Assembly (NCBI RefSeq): GCF_016907815.1
Contig: NZ_JAFBCQ010000001.1
Coordinates: 1,798,001-1,862,000, forward strand
Source of the DNA: Microbacterium aurum
Lineage (GTDB): Bacteria > Actinomycetota > Actinomycetes > Actinomycetales > Microbacteriaceae
Reading direction: 5' to 3'
DNA length: 64,000 nucleotides
Made by a program: the position numbers and the translations under genes
Shown: positions 53,415 to 62,421 of the stretch, piece by piece
Layout: the number at the start of each line of letters is the position of its first letter
How positions within the stretch are numbered: the stretch's first letter is position 1
Notes under the pieces: generated by a model
The model's input: the letters and a program-made list of their open reading frames with translations, nothing else
Told to the model about the DNA's origin: nothing
The model's database searches: none

Positions 53415-54724
53415 CGAGGCCCGGCGGAACCTGGCAGAACTGGGGACGCACCGAGAAGGTGCGGCCCCAGCTCGTAGAGTACCCGACGACCATCTCCGCC
53501 GTCCGCCGATCGGTCCGCTCGGCCTCCGCCCGCGGCCGCGCGATCAAGGCCGTCGGCGCGGGTCACAGCTTCACCGGCATCGCCGTCGCGCCGGGCACCC
53601 TGCTCGATCTCAGCGACCTGTCCGGCCTCGTCTCGGTGGACCGCGAGCGTTCGCGAGTGCGCCTGCTCGCGGGAACGCGGCTGCACCGCATCCCCGCTCT
53701 TCTCGCTCCCTACGGGCTCGCGATGACCAACCTCGGCGACATCGACCGGCAGTCGATCTCTGGAGCCGTCTCCACCGGCACGCACGGCACGGGACTCCGC
53801 TTCGGGGGACTGGCCACTCAGGTCGTCGGCGCCACCCTCGTCACCGCCGACGGCGAGCTGCTCACCGTCGATGAGGAGGAGAACGCCGAACTGCTTCCGG
53901 CCGTCGCCCTCGGACTCGGTGCCCTCGGCATCCTCGTCGACGTCACGATCCAGTGCGTCCCCGCCTTCGTCCTGCGCGCGGTCGAGCGTCCCGAGCCGCT
54001 GCCTGACGTCGTCGCAGGCTTCGGCGAGCGGGTGAAGGATGCCGACCACTTCGAGTTCTACTGGTTTCCGCACACCGATGTCGCCCTCACCAAGACCAAC
54101 ACGCGTCTGCCGTCGGATGCCGCGACCCACCCGCTCGGCGCCGTCACGAGGTTCGTCGACGACGCGCTGATCGGCAACGGCGTGCACCAGGCCGTCTGCA
54201 GCGCCGGTCGAGCGGTGCCGGCCCTCGTCCCCGGCATCAATCGCCTGTCGGCGAGGGTCTGGGGCGACCGGGAGTTCTCCGACCTGTCGCACCGGGTCTT
54301 CGCGACCAGCCGCAGCGTCCGCTTCCGCGAGATGGAGTACGCCGTCCCCCTCGAGCGCCTGCCCGACGCGTTCGCCGCCGTGCAGCGGGTCATCGACGCG
54401 AACGGCTGGCGCATCGAGTTCCCGATCGAGGTGCGCGCCGCCGCCGTCGACGATCGGTGGCTGTCGACGGCGCACGGCCGCGACAGCGGCTACATCGCGG
54501 TCCATCGCTACTGGCGCGCCGACCCGACCGACTACTTCGCCGCGGTCGAAGAGGTCATGCTCGCCCACGATGGCCGACCGCACTGGGGCAAGATGCACAC
54601 GCTCGACGCCGCGGCGCTGCGCACCCGCTACCCGCGGTTCGAGGAGTTCATCGCGCTGCGCGACCGGGTCGACCCCGAGCGCCGGTTCCGCAACCCCTAC
54701 CTCGACCGCGTGCTCGGCGCCTGA
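53411..54724 (+). CDS. D-arabinono-1,4-lactone oxidase-like FAD-linked oxidoreductase
   Basis: The 437-residue protein has the FAD-binding PCMH fold with VGAGHSFTGIAVAPGTLLDLSDLSG near residue 48, SISGAVSTGTHGTG, and a C-terminal ALO domain with PHWGKMHTLDAAALRTRYPRFEEF and RRFRNPYLDRVL. The His in AGHS is where some relatives bind FAD covalently. It oxidises sugar lactones or polyols; the substrate is unknown. GTG 53411 overlaps the stop of the aldolase-like gene. Confidence 0.9.
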   Translation: MTRPGGTWQNWGRTEKVRPQLVEYPTTISAVRRSVRSASARGRAIKAVGAGHSFTGIAVAPGTLLDLSDLSGLVSVDRERSRVRLLAGTRLHRIPALLAPYGLAMTNLGDIDRQSISGAVSTGTHGTGLRFGGLATQVVGATLVTADGELLTVDEEENAELLPAVALGLGALGILVDVTIQCVPAFVLRAVERPEPLPDVVAGFGERVKDADHFEFYWFPHTDVALTKTNTRLPSDAATHPLGAVTRFVDDALIGNGVHQAVCSAGRAVPALVPGINRLSARVWGDREFSDLSHRVFATSRSVRFREMEYAVPLERLPDAFAAVQRVIDANGWRIEFPIEVRAAAVDDRWLSTAHGRDSGYIAVHRYWRADPTDYFAAVEEVMLAHDGRPHWGKMHTLDAAALRTRYPRFEEFIALRDRVDPERRFRNPYLDRVLGA

Positions 54725-54849
54725 TCGGCGCGCGCCGCCGCCCTGGCCCCATGGTGCGGACGAGGGTGGAAAACGCCTGAGAGTGCGGGCACGGGAGGAA
54801 GCCCCCGGCATCCGCGCCGATAAGATGAGCCTCAGTCGATGGGAGTCGT

Positions 54850-55416
54850 ATGGAATGGCTGATCCCGGTCCTGATCGTCGTCGCGCTGGTCGTGATCGTC
54901 GGGATCTACCTGTGGGCGACGTACAACTCGCTCGTCGCGCTGAACGTGCGGGTGGACGAGGCCTGGAGTGACATCACGGTGCAGCTCAAACGCCGCGCCG
55001 ACCTCCTGCCGAACCTCATCGAGACGGTCAAGGGCTACGCGGCGCACGAGAAAGCGGTGTTCGAGAACGTCACCCGTGCTCGTGCCGAGACGCTCACCGC
55101 CGAATCTCCCGCCGCGGCCGGAGTGGCCGAGGGGCACATGCAGCAGGCGCTGAAGTCGCTGTTCGCCGTCGCCGAGGCCTACCCGCAGCTGCAGGCGAGC
55201 CAGAACTTCCTGCAGCTGCAGCAGTCGGTCGTCGACACCGAGGACAAGATCCAGGCGTCGCGCCGGTTCTACAACGGCGGCGTCCGCGAGCTCAACACGA
55301 AGATCAAGGTGTTCCCCAACAACCTCTTCGCGCGCAACCTCGGCTTCCACGAGCGCGAGTTCTTCGAGGTCGTCGACGGCGCGGCCATCGCCGAGCCGCC
55401 GCGAATCCAGTTCTGA
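54850..55416 (+). CDS. lemA: LemA family protein
   Basis: The 188-residue protein has an N-terminal membrane helix (PVLIVVALVVIVGIYLWATYNSLV) and the LemA core VDEAWSDITVQLKRRADLLPNLIETVKGYAAHEKAVFENVTRAR, then IQASRRFYNGGVRELNTKIKVFPNNLFA. LemA forms an external helical bundle of uncertain function. It is four bases upstream of htpX, a frequent operon. Confidence 0.95.
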   Translation: MEWLIPVLIVVALVVIVGIYLWATYNSLVALNVRVDEAWSDITVQLKRRADLLPNLIETVKGYAAHEKAVFENVTRARAETLTAESPAAAGVAEGHMQQALKSLFAVAEAYPQLQASQNFLQLQQSVVDTEDKIQASRRFYNGGVRELNTKIKVFPNNLFARNLGFHEREFFEVVDGAAIAEPPRIQF

Positions 55417-55420
55417 GCGC

Positions 55421-56308
55421 ATGTACTCCGCGATCGCGCGGAACAAGCGCAACACCTGGCTGATTCTCAGCGGCTTCGTCGTCGTGCTCGGCCTCATCGG
55501 CCTCGCGGCGGGGTGGCTCGCCGGCAACAACTGGTGGGTCACCGCGTTCGTCCTCGTGGGCGCTGCCGGTTACGCCACCGCGCAGTACTTCCTCGCCGAC
55601 CGTGAGGCCATCGCCCTCTCGGGCGCGCAACCGGTCACGCGTGAGGAAGCGCCGCGCTATTACCGTCTCGTCGAGAATCTCTGCATCACGACGGGAACCC
55701 CCATGCCCGCGCTGTACGTCGTGGACGACCCGGCGCCGAACGCGTTCGCGACCGGCCGCACGCCCGACAAGGCCGCGATCACCGTGACCACCGGCCTGTT
55801 CGAGATCATGACCGACCGGGAGCTGGAAGGTGTGCTGGGTCACGAACTCGCACACATCCGCAATTACGACATCCGCGTCTCGCTCGCCGTGTTCGGACTC
55901 GTCGTCGCGGTCGGACTCGTCGCCGACCTGCTCATGCGCTTCGCCTTCTTCGGCGGTGCCCGGCGCGGGGGCAACAACCAGACGCAGGTGCTCTTCCTCG
56001 TCTTCGGACTCGTGGCGGCGATCGTCGCGCCGCTGCTGGCCGGTGTCGTGCAGGCATCCATCTCCCGCCAGCGCGAATACCTCGCCGACGCGACGAGCGC
56101 CCTGACGACCCGCGACCCCGACGGCCTCGCGTCCGCCCTCGGCAAGCTGGGGGAGTACGGCAGACCCCTCGCGAAAGCCAACACGTCGATGGCCCACCTG
56201 TGGATCAGTGACCCGTTGCGCCCCGGCGCGGTGTCACGGCTGTTCGCCACCCACCCGCCGATCCCGGACCGCATCGCGCGGCTGCAGCACATGGGCGACC
56301 GATTCTGA
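55421..56308 (+). CDS. htpX: HtpX-like M48 zinc metalloprotease
   Basis: The 295-residue membrane protease has two N-terminal helices, the zinc motif HELAH near residue 140 (LEGVLGHELAHIRNYDIR), two more helices, and the third ligand region SRQREYLADATSALTTRDPDGLASALGKL. HtpX degrades damaged membrane proteins. It ends with RLFATHPPIPDRIARLQ. It is cotranscribed with lemA and converges on the AlkZ-type gene. Confidence 0.94.
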   Translation: MYSAIARNKRNTWLILSGFVVVLGLIGLAAGWLAGNNWWVTAFVLVGAAGYATAQYFLADREAIALSGAQPVTREEAPRYYRLVENLCITTGTPMPALYVVDDPAPNAFATGRTPDKAAITVTTGLFEIMTDRELEGVLGHELAHIRNYDIRVSLAVFGLVVAVGLVADLLMRFAFFGGARRGGNNQTQVLFLVFGLVAAIVAPLLAGVVQASISRQREYLADATSALTTRDPDGLASALGKLGEYGRPLAKANTSMAHLWISDPLRPGAVSRLFATHPPIPDRIARLQHMGDRF

Positions 56309-56332
56309 CGGGGTGCGGGGTCTCCTCTGCGC

Positions 56333-56355
56333 GCTGACCGGCCGGGCGGGTCAGC
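56333..56355. terminator. Hairpin between htpX and the AlkZ-type gene
   Basis: GCTGACC (56333-56339) pairs with GGTCAGC (56349-56355) around a nine-base loop. It lies in the 42-base gap between two convergent genes and overlaps the stop of the minus-strand gene. Confidence 0.5.
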
Positions 56356-57634
56356 GACCCGTGGCGCGCTCGTGGCGGACGGCGCCCAGGGCGCCGGCGA
56401 CCTCGTCGGCGGCGTCGCCCCACCGGCCCACCGAGACCGATTCCAGGCCCTGCCAGCGCGCCGCATCCCGCAGGGCCGCCCCGATGCGCTCGACCGCGTC
56501 GCGCGGGTGCGGCGCCCCCGCCGCCGGCCGCTCCCACCACGCCGACTGCACGAGCAGGGTCGACCGCCCGCGGTCGGCCTTGAGGTCGACGCGTCCCACG
56601 AGGTCGTCGTCGATCAGCACGGGGAGGCTGTAGTAGCCGAACCGACGCTGGGGGGCGGGCGTGTAGATCTCGATCCGGTAGTCGAAGTCGAACAGGCGTG
56701 CCGCGCGGTCGCGGAACCACACGACAGGGTCGAAGGGCGTGAGGACCGTCGCCGCCTCGATCCGGCGCGGCAGGACGGCATCGCGGTGGCGCCACGCCGG
56801 CAGCGGCCGACCCGCGCGCTCCCACCCCGCGACGTGCACGGGTTCCACCTCGCCCGCGTCGGCGAGATCGGCGAGGGCGTCGAGGACGGCGGCGCGGTCG
56901 CGGATGCGCCAGTAGTCGGCGAGGTCGGATGCCGTGGCCACCCCGTAGGCGCGCGCCGCGCGGCGCACCAGCTCGCGGATCGCGTCCGCGCGCGGCACCT
57001 CAGCGCGCGCGTCGTCGCCGATCACCTGCTCGGCGAGCGCGTAGACGCGCTCGAACCCGCGCCGGCCCGCGATCGCGACCTCACCGAACAGCCAGAGGTG
57101 CTCGAGGCTGTTCTTCACGGCATCCCAGTCCCACCACGGACCCCGCGGCACCCGGCGCAGCTCGTGGTCGAACTCCGCCGGGCGGAGCGGTCCGCGCGCG
57201 GCCAGCTCGTCGCGCACCCACTGCACGATCGCGGCGTGGTGGTCGACGAACCCGTCGGTGCCCGGACCGTACTTCTCGCGCATCGCGCGCATGCGGAACG
57301 CGAACAGGCCCCAGTCCCGGCGCGGGATGAACGCCGCTTCGTGCGCCCGGTACTCGGTGAAGGCGGAGCGGCGCGCCATCAGCATCCGGTCGAGGCGGTC
57401 GGCGTCATAGGCACCCAGTCGCGAGAACAGCGGGAGATAGTGCGAGCGGGCGAAGACGTTGACCGAATCGATCTGCAGCGCGGCCATGCGCTGCAGCGTG
57501 CCCGCGAGCAGCCGTGGCCCGGGCGGTGGCGCGTCGGCGGCCGGGCGGGCACGCCCGAACCCCTGCGCTGCGAGGGCGATCCGGCGCGCCTGCGCGCGGC
57601 TGAGCACCGGGACGGCGGAGCGGAAGGCGGGCAC
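56351..57634 (-). CDS. AlkZ/YcaQ-type winged-helix DNA glycosylase
   Basis: The 427-residue protein belongs to the HTH_42 family: ARRIALAAQGFGR near the start, the catalytic QID of LQIDSVNVFARSHYLPLFSRLG near residue 55, three winged helices, and the C-terminal YYSLPVLIDDDLVGRVDLKADR. AlkZ unhooks interstrand crosslinks; actinobacterial members can also protect antibiotic producers. I used GTG 57634; the longer open frame upstream is not conserved. Confidence 0.88.
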   Translation of the reverse strand: MPAFRSAVPVLSRAQARRIALAAQGFGRARPAADAPPPGPRLLAGTLQRMAALQIDSVNVFARSHYLPLFSRLGAYDADRLDRMLMARRSAFTEYRAHEAAFIPRRDWGLFAFRMRAMREKYGPGTDGFVDHHAAIVQWVRDELAARGPLRPAEFDHELRRVPRGPWWDWDAVKNSLEHLWLFGEVAIAGRRGFERVYALAEQVIGDDARAEVPRADAIRELVRRAARAYGVATASDLADYWRIRDRAAVLDALADLADAGEVEPVHVAGWERAGRPLPAWRHRDAVLPRRIEAATVLTPFDPVVWFRDRAARLFDFDYRIEIYTPAPQRRFGYYSLPVLIDDDLVGRVDLKADRGRSTLLVQSAWWERPAAGAPHPRDAVERIGAALRDAARWQGLESVSVGRWGDAADEVAGALGAVRHERATGR

Positions 57635-57759
57635 GCGCCTCAGCCTACGCACGGCCGCCGACACGCCGGCGGTGCCCGCCGGCGGCCGCCGGTGCGCGCC
57701 GCCGGTGACCCCGGCATCCCACACCCGGCACGGAATATGCGGCGTCCTAGACTGGCGGG

Positions 57760-58965
57760 ATGAGCGGCTCCGGCGACAAGGCGAAGGACACCGATCGCGG
57801 CACGTTCCTCGACGCGATCCGCAATCGCACCGTCACGACCGAGATCGACGCGAGTCTGCCGCGCGGCCTGCGGGTCGCCACCGCGTACGCGTGGCGCTTC
57901 GTCGTTCTGGCGGTGGCCGTCGGCATCCTGATCTGGCTCGTCATCCAGCTGAAGCTGCTCGTGATCCCGCTGCTGGTCGCGCTCCTGGTGACGGCCCTGC
58001 TGTGGCCGGCGTTCAGCTGGATGCTGCGCCGCGGCGTGCCGAAGTGGCTCGCGATCGTGGTGTCGGTGCTCGGCACGATCGCGATCGTCGGCGGCCTCAT
58101 GTGGCTCGCGGTCTGGCAGATCACGCGGCAGTGGGCGAGTGTGCGCGACCGCACCGTCGAGTCCGTCGCGCGCCTGCGTCAGTACCTCATCGATGGACCG
58201 CTGCACCTCACCTCCACGCAGATCGACGACCTGCTCAGTCAGGCGGGGGCCTTCCTGCAGCAGCAGGTCGAGCTGCTCTGGTCCGGCGCCCTCGTCGTCG
58301 GCTCCACCGTCGGCCACGTCGTCACCGGCGCCGTGCTGGCCCTGTTCATCCTGCTGTGCACCCTCGCCGACGGCGCCGGCATCTGGCGGTGGGTCGTGCG
58401 CCTGTTCCCGCGGCGTGCGCGCGCCGATGTCGACGGCGCCGGCCGCGCCGGGTGGCGCACCGTCGTCACCTATGCGCGCACGCAGCTGCTCGTGGCGACC
58501 ATCGACGCGACGGGCATCGCGCTGGGCGCGTTCCTGCTGCAGGTGCCCCTCGCGATCCCGATCGGCGTCCTCGTCTTCCTCGGGGCGTTCGTCCCGTTCG
58601 TCGGAGCCGTGGTCACCGGCGCCCTCGCGGTCTTCCTCGCGCTCGTCTACAACGGGCCGTGGATCGCGCTGTGGATGCTGGTCGTCGTCCTCGCGGTGCA
58701 GCAGATCGAGGGGCACATCCTGCAGCCGCTGCTGATGGGATCGGCCGTCAAGGTGCACCCCCTCGCCGTCGTGCTGGTCGTCGCCGGCGGTGCGATGATC
58801 GCCGGCATTCCGGGCGCCCTGTTCGCCGTGCCGCTGGCGGCTTTCGTCAACGTCGTCGCCGTCTATCTCGGGCGCCGCCGGGACGGCGTCGGGCCGCCGG
58901 TCTCGCCCGAGGACGTCGATCTCATCTGGAGCACCGTGCCCCGCAGCAGGAGGACCCCCGCGTGA
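57760..58965 (+). CDS. AI-2E family transporter
   Basis: The 401-residue protein has about eight membrane helices and the PF01594 pattern: LLVIPLLVALLVTALLWPAFSWMLRRGVPKWLA, a central helical segment, IPIGVLVFLGAFVPFVGAVVTGALAVFLAL and VQQIEGHILQPLLMGSAVKVHPLAVVLVV. The substrate of actinobacterial members is unknown despite the name. It overlaps ilvA by four bases, so both are translated together. Confidence 0.92.
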   Translation: MSGSGDKAKDTDRGTFLDAIRNRTVTTEIDASLPRGLRVATAYAWRFVVLAVAVGILIWLVIQLKLLVIPLLVALLVTALLWPAFSWMLRRGVPKWLAIVVSVLGTIAIVGGLMWLAVWQITRQWASVRDRTVESVARLRQYLIDGPLHLTSTQIDDLLSQAGAFLQQQVELLWSGALVVGSTVGHVVTGAVLALFILLCTLADGAGIWRWVVRLFPRRARADVDGAGRAGWRTVVTYARTQLLVATIDATGIALGAFLLQVPLAIPIGVLVFLGAFVPFVGAVVTGALAVFLALVYNGPWIALWMLVVVLAVQQIEGHILQPLLMGSAVKVHPLAVVLVVAGGAMIAGIPGALFAVPLAAFVNVVAVYLGRRRDGVGPPVSPEDVDLIWSTVPRSRRTPA

Positions 58966-60188
58966 ACATCCCGACCCTGGCGGAGTTCGAGGACGCCGCC
59001 GCCGTGCTCGACGGTGTCGTCGTCAAGACCCCGTTCGACGTCTCCGAGCACCTCACCGAGGTGCTGGGAGCGCCGGTGTACCTGAAGCTCGAGAACCTGC
59101 AGCGCACCGGATCCTTCAAGATCCGCGGGGCGACGTACCGGCTCTCGCGCCTGACGGCCGCCGAGCGTGCGCGCGGTGTCGTCGCCGCCTCGGCCGGCAA
59201 CCACGCGCAGGGCGTCGCGCTGGCGGCGCAGAAGCTCGGCATCCCCGCGACGATCTTCATGCCGCTGGGCGTCCCCGTCCCCAAGCTCCTCGCCACCCGC
59301 GGATATGGCGCCGAGGTGATCCTCGAGGGCGCGACCGTCGAGACGCCGCTGCGGCTGGCCGCCGAGTTCGCCGAGCGCACCGGCGCCGTGCTCATCCACC
59401 CGTTCGACCACCGCGACGTCATCATCGGGCAGGGATCCCTCGGCCTCGAGCTGTGGGATGCCGTGCCCGAGCTCGACACCGTCATCGTCGGCATCGGCGG
59501 GGGAGGGCTCATCGCGGGCGTCGCTGCGGCCGTCAAGGCCCGCGCCGCCGCGGCCGGGCGCACCGTCCGCGTGATCGGCGTGCAGGCGGCGAACTCCGCC
59601 GCCTACCCGTCATCGCTCGCGGCGGGGGAGCCGCTGACGGTGGAGACCTCGCCGACGATCGCCGACGGCATCGCCGTCGCCCGACCCGGCGACATCCCGT
59701 TCGAGGTGATCAGCGAGCTGGTCGACGAGGTCGTCACCGTCACGGACGACGACATCGCCCGAGCGCTCCTGGTGCTGCTGGAGCGCGCGAAGCAGGTCGT
59801 CGAGCCGGCCGGTGCCGTCGGCGTCGCCGCGATCCTCTCCGGCAAGGTCACCGCGACCGGTCCGACCGCGGTGATCCTGTCCGGCGGCAACATCGACCCC
59901 CTGCTGCTGCAGCGTGTCGTCGCGCACGGACTCGCGGCATCCGGTCGCTACATGACCCTGCAGATCCCGTTGCCGGATCGACCCGGCCAGCTCGCCCGGG
60001 TGTCGGAGCTGCTGTCGATCGCCGGAGCGAACGTCATCGAGGTGTTGCACACCCGGCATGGCCAGGGCCTGCAGATCAGCGAGGTCATCCTGCAGCTGAG
60101 CGTCGAGACGCGCGGTGAGGAGCACCGCGCGCACGTCATCGGCGTGCTCGAGGAGGCGGGCTTCCACCCCCGCGTCGTGCAGGACTGA
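58962..60188 (+). CDS. ilvA: Threonine ammonia-lyase
   Basis: IlvA deaminates threonine to 2-oxobutyrate, the first step to isoleucine. The 408-residue protein has the PLP lysine in TGSFKIRGATYRLSRL near residue 53, ASAGNHAQGVALAA, the phosphate loop GIGGGGLIAGVAAAVK and SGGNIDPLLLQ. A C-terminal ACT-type domain (MTLQIPLPDRPGQLARVSELLSIAGANVIEV) suggests regulation by amino acids. The start GTG 58962 overlaps the transporter stop and has AGGAGG upstream. Confidence 0.95.
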   Translation: MNIPTLAEFEDAAAVLDGVVVKTPFDVSEHLTEVLGAPVYLKLENLQRTGSFKIRGATYRLSRLTAAERARGVVAASAGNHAQGVALAAQKLGIPATIFMPLGVPVPKLLATRGYGAEVILEGATVETPLRLAAEFAERTGAVLIHPFDHRDVIIGQGSLGLELWDAVPELDTVIVGIGGGGLIAGVAAAVKARAAAAGRTVRVIGVQAANSAAYPSSLAAGEPLTVETSPTIADGIAVARPGDIPFEVISELVDEVVTVTDDDIARALLVLLERAKQVVEPAGAVGVAAILSGKVTATGPTAVILSGGNIDPLLLQRVVAHGLAASGRYMTLQIPLPDRPGQLARVSELLSIAGANVIEVLHTRHGQGLQISEVILQLSVETRGEEHRAHVIGVLEEAGFHPRVVQD

Positions 60189-60203
60189 CCTCGCCCGGTC
60201 GGG

Positions 60204-60692
60204 TCACTGCCCGTTGTAGGTGTCGACCTTCATGATCTCGACGGCGATCTCGCGGCCGTTGGGCGCGGTGTACGAGGTCTTCTCGCCCTCGGCGAGGCCC
60301 AGGATCGCCGCACCCAGCGGCGACGCCTCGCTGTAGACGTCGAGCTCGGATCCTGCGGCGATCTCGCGGCTGCCGAGGAGGAACACCTCTTCGCCGCCGG
60401 CGACGATCGCGGTGACGACGGTGCCGCTGCGGACCGTGCCGTCGGACTCCGGCGCCTCGCCCACGACGGCCTCCTTCAGCAGCTGCTGCAGGGTGCGGAT
60501 GCGGGCCTCCTGCTTGCCCTGCTCGTCCTTCGCCGCGTGGTAGCCGCCGTTCTCCTTCAGGTCGCCCTCTTCGCGCGCCGCCTCGATGCGCTTGGCGATC
60601 TCCTCGCGTCCCGTTGTCGACAGGTGCTCCAGCTCGGCGGCGAGCCGGTCGTAGGCGTCCTGGGTGAGGAAGGTCTCCGTGTTCTCGGGCAC
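60204..60692 (-). CDS. greA: Transcription elongation factor GreA
   Basis: GreA rescues backtracked RNA polymerase by stimulating transcript cleavage. The 162-residue protein has the N-terminal coiled coil (YDRLAAELEHLSTTGREEIAKRIEAAREEGDLKENGGYHAAKDEQ) with the acidic tip, and the C-terminal FKBP-like domain (SPLGAAILGLAEGEKTSYTAPNGREIAVEI). The start is GTG 60692. It converges on ilvA with a 15-base gap. Confidence 0.96.
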   Translation of the reverse strand: MPENTETFLTQDAYDRLAAELEHLSTTGREEIAKRIEAAREEGDLKENGGYHAAKDEQGKQEARIRTLQQLLKEAVVGEAPESDGTVRSGTVVTAIVAGGEEVFLLGSREIAAGSELDVYSEASPLGAAILGLAEGEKTSYTAPNGREIAVEIMKVDTYNGQ

Positions 60693-60810
60693 GTCGTCTC
60701 CTTGGTCGAGTCGGGTCGAGTCTCATGGACTCGTCCGGGCCGCATCGCGCCGCCCGGGGTGTAAGCCAAACGCCCCGGCAGCAGCCAGGGCGCGTGTATG
60801 TCGGATCAGC

Positions 60811-61215
60811 CTACGGGATCCAGCAGGAGGGCACCAAACCGGTCGTCGCCTCCGCCGTCGTCGGCACCGTCTCGCTGAACCGGCGGGTGTGGGCGGGGTC
60901 GGCGGGGTACTCCACGACGCGCCAGCCCACGATGCCGTGCTCGGTGTCCTGCGCCTCGATGATGCACGTCACCGGCTCACCCTGCCGCAGCGTCACCTGG
61001 AAGTCGACGGTCACGCGGTGCTCGTCGACGAGATGGAATCCCGTCACGTCGATGTCCACGGCATCCGTCGTCTGCGCCACCGTGGTCCAGCCGAGGTAGC
61101 CCACGACGGCGACGGCGACGGCGCCGACGCCGATCCAGGCCCAGCGGCGACCGCGGCTGCCGCGGGCGCGGCCGTAGCGATCGTCGAGCTCCTGCTGGGT
61201 GCGGGTGAGAGTCAT
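60811..61215 (-). CDS. DUF4307 membrane protein
   Basis: The 134-residue protein has a charged N-terminus (LDDRYGRARGSRGR), one membrane helix (WAWIGVGAVAVAVVGYLGW) and an external beta domain (VDFQVTLRQGEPVTCIIEAQD, CWIP) with two cysteines. DUF4307 is actinobacterial and usually lies next to greA, as here. The function is unknown. Confidence 0.9.
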   Translation of the reverse strand: MTLTRTQQELDDRYGRARGSRGRRWAWIGVGAVAVAVVGYLGWTTVAQTTDAVDIDVTGFHLVDEHRVTVDFQVTLRQGEPVTCIIEAQDTEHGIVGWRVVEYPADPAHTRRFSETVPTTAEATTGLVPSCWIP

Positions 61216-61277
61216 GGCATTCCCGAGGTTCTAGGCTGGACTTCCAGGCTATGCGCTCTGCGCGGAACTGAGGAACG

Positions 61278-61571
61278 ATGCCCGAACTGCCGCTCGCCCT
61301 GGTGCGCGCCGCCACGGCGACGCCGTCGCCCACCCCGACCTACGACCCCGACAGCATCACGCCGGGGTTCGCCGGATTCGTCGCGATCGCGCTGCTGGCG
61401 GTCGTCGTCATCTTCCTCATCATCGACATGCTCCGCCGCATCCGCCGCGCGGGCTACCGCGCCGAGATCCGCGAAGAGCTGGATGCCGAGGAGGAGGCCG
61501 CCCGGCAGGCGGAGGAGGCCACCCGGGCCAGCGACGTCGACGATCAGGACATCGACCCGCAGCAGCGCTGA
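61278..61571 (+). CDS. Small single-helix membrane protein
   Basis: The 97-residue protein has a Pro/Thr-rich outside segment, one helix (ITPGFAGFVAIALLAVVVIFLIIDMLRRIRR) and a charged coiled-coil tail (REELDAEEEAARQAEEATRA). It is divergent from the DUF4307 gene. Similar short proteins occur at this place in related actinobacteria. The function is unknown. Confidence 0.8.
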   Translation: MPELPLALVRAATATPSPTPTYDPDSITPGFAGFVAIALLAVVVIFLIIDMLRRIRRAGYRAEIREELDAEEEAARQAEEATRASDVDDQDIDPQQR

Positions 61572-61603
61572 ACGCGCGGCGGCGACGCGCGCCGCGTGTT
61601 CAG
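61568..61603. terminator. Bidirectional hairpin spanning two stop codons
   Basis: CTGAAC (61568-61573) pairs with GTTCAG (61598-61603), with inner CGCGGCG/CGCCGCG stems. It covers the stop codons of both convergent genes and likely terminates both. Confidence 0.75.
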
Positions 61604-62334
61604 GAGGCGCCGAGCGAGGGCCGGAGCGGGTCGAGCGCGATCAGCAGGCACGCCGTCCAGTGGCAGAGGAAGGCCAGCACGGTGCAGACGTGGAAGATCT
61701 CGTGGAACCCGAAGTGGCCGGGCCACGGGTTCGGCTTCTTCATCGCGTAGACGATCGCGCCGCCGGTGTAGAGCAGGCCGCCGACGATCACGAGGATCAT
61801 CATGGCGAGGTTCGCGTTCATCAGGTCGACGAGATACATCACCGCCGCCCAGCCGAGCAGCAGGTACAGCGCCACGTAGAGCCAGCGCGGCGCATGGATC
61901 CAGAAGACACGGAACAGGATGCCGGCGAGCGCGCCCGACCACACCAGTACGAGCAGCAGCGTCCCCTTGCCCGGTGGCAGGGCGAGCACGGCGATCGGGG
62001 TGTAGGTGCCCGCGATCAGCAGCAGGATGTTGGCGTGGTCGATGCGCTTGAGCACCGCCTTCGTCGTCGGCCCCCAGTCGAACCGGTGGTACAGCGCGGA
62101 GTTGCCGAACAGCAGCAGCGAGGTCGCCATGAACACCGCGGCGGCCCACTTCGCTGCCGCGCCCTCGGCGACGACGATGAGCACGATCCCGGCGACGATC
62201 GCAACGGGGAAAGTACCGGCGTGGATCCAGCCGCGCCAGGTCGGCCGCAGGTCGACCTGCGCGCTGACGGACGCGGCTTCGAGAAGGGGAAGCTGGGGCA
62301 TCTCGGCGCCCTCGTCGTGCGTGGCTCGGGTCAC
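61600..62334 (-). CDS. TrhA/hemolysin III family membrane protein
   Basis: The 244-residue protein has seven membrane helices and family residues in LLFGNSALYHRFDWGP, RIDHANILLLIAGTYTPIAVLAL and FHEIFHVCTVLAFLCHW, where Ser, Asp and His bind zinc in the PAQR-like fold. The exact role is unsettled; relatives affect membrane lipid balance. The start may be GTG 62334 or ATG 62301. It is divergent from uppS. Confidence 0.9.
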   Translation of the reverse strand: MTRATHDEGAEMPQLPLLEAASVSAQVDLRPTWRGWIHAGTFPVAIVAGIVLIVVAEGAAAKWAAAVFMATSLLLFGNSALYHRFDWGPTTKAVLKRIDHANILLLIAGTYTPIAVLALPPGKGTLLLVLVWSGALAGILFRVFWIHAPRWLYVALYLLLGWAAVMYLVDLMNANLAMMILVIVGGLLYTGGAIVYAMKKPNPWPGHFGFHEIFHVCTVLAFLCHWTACLLIALDPLRPSLGAS

Positions 62335-62421
62335 GGCATGAGCATACGCCGGGGTGCATGCCCGGGCATGCACATACGCCGTCCCGGATCGGCACGCGCG
62401 TCGGCGCGATAGCGTAGGGGC

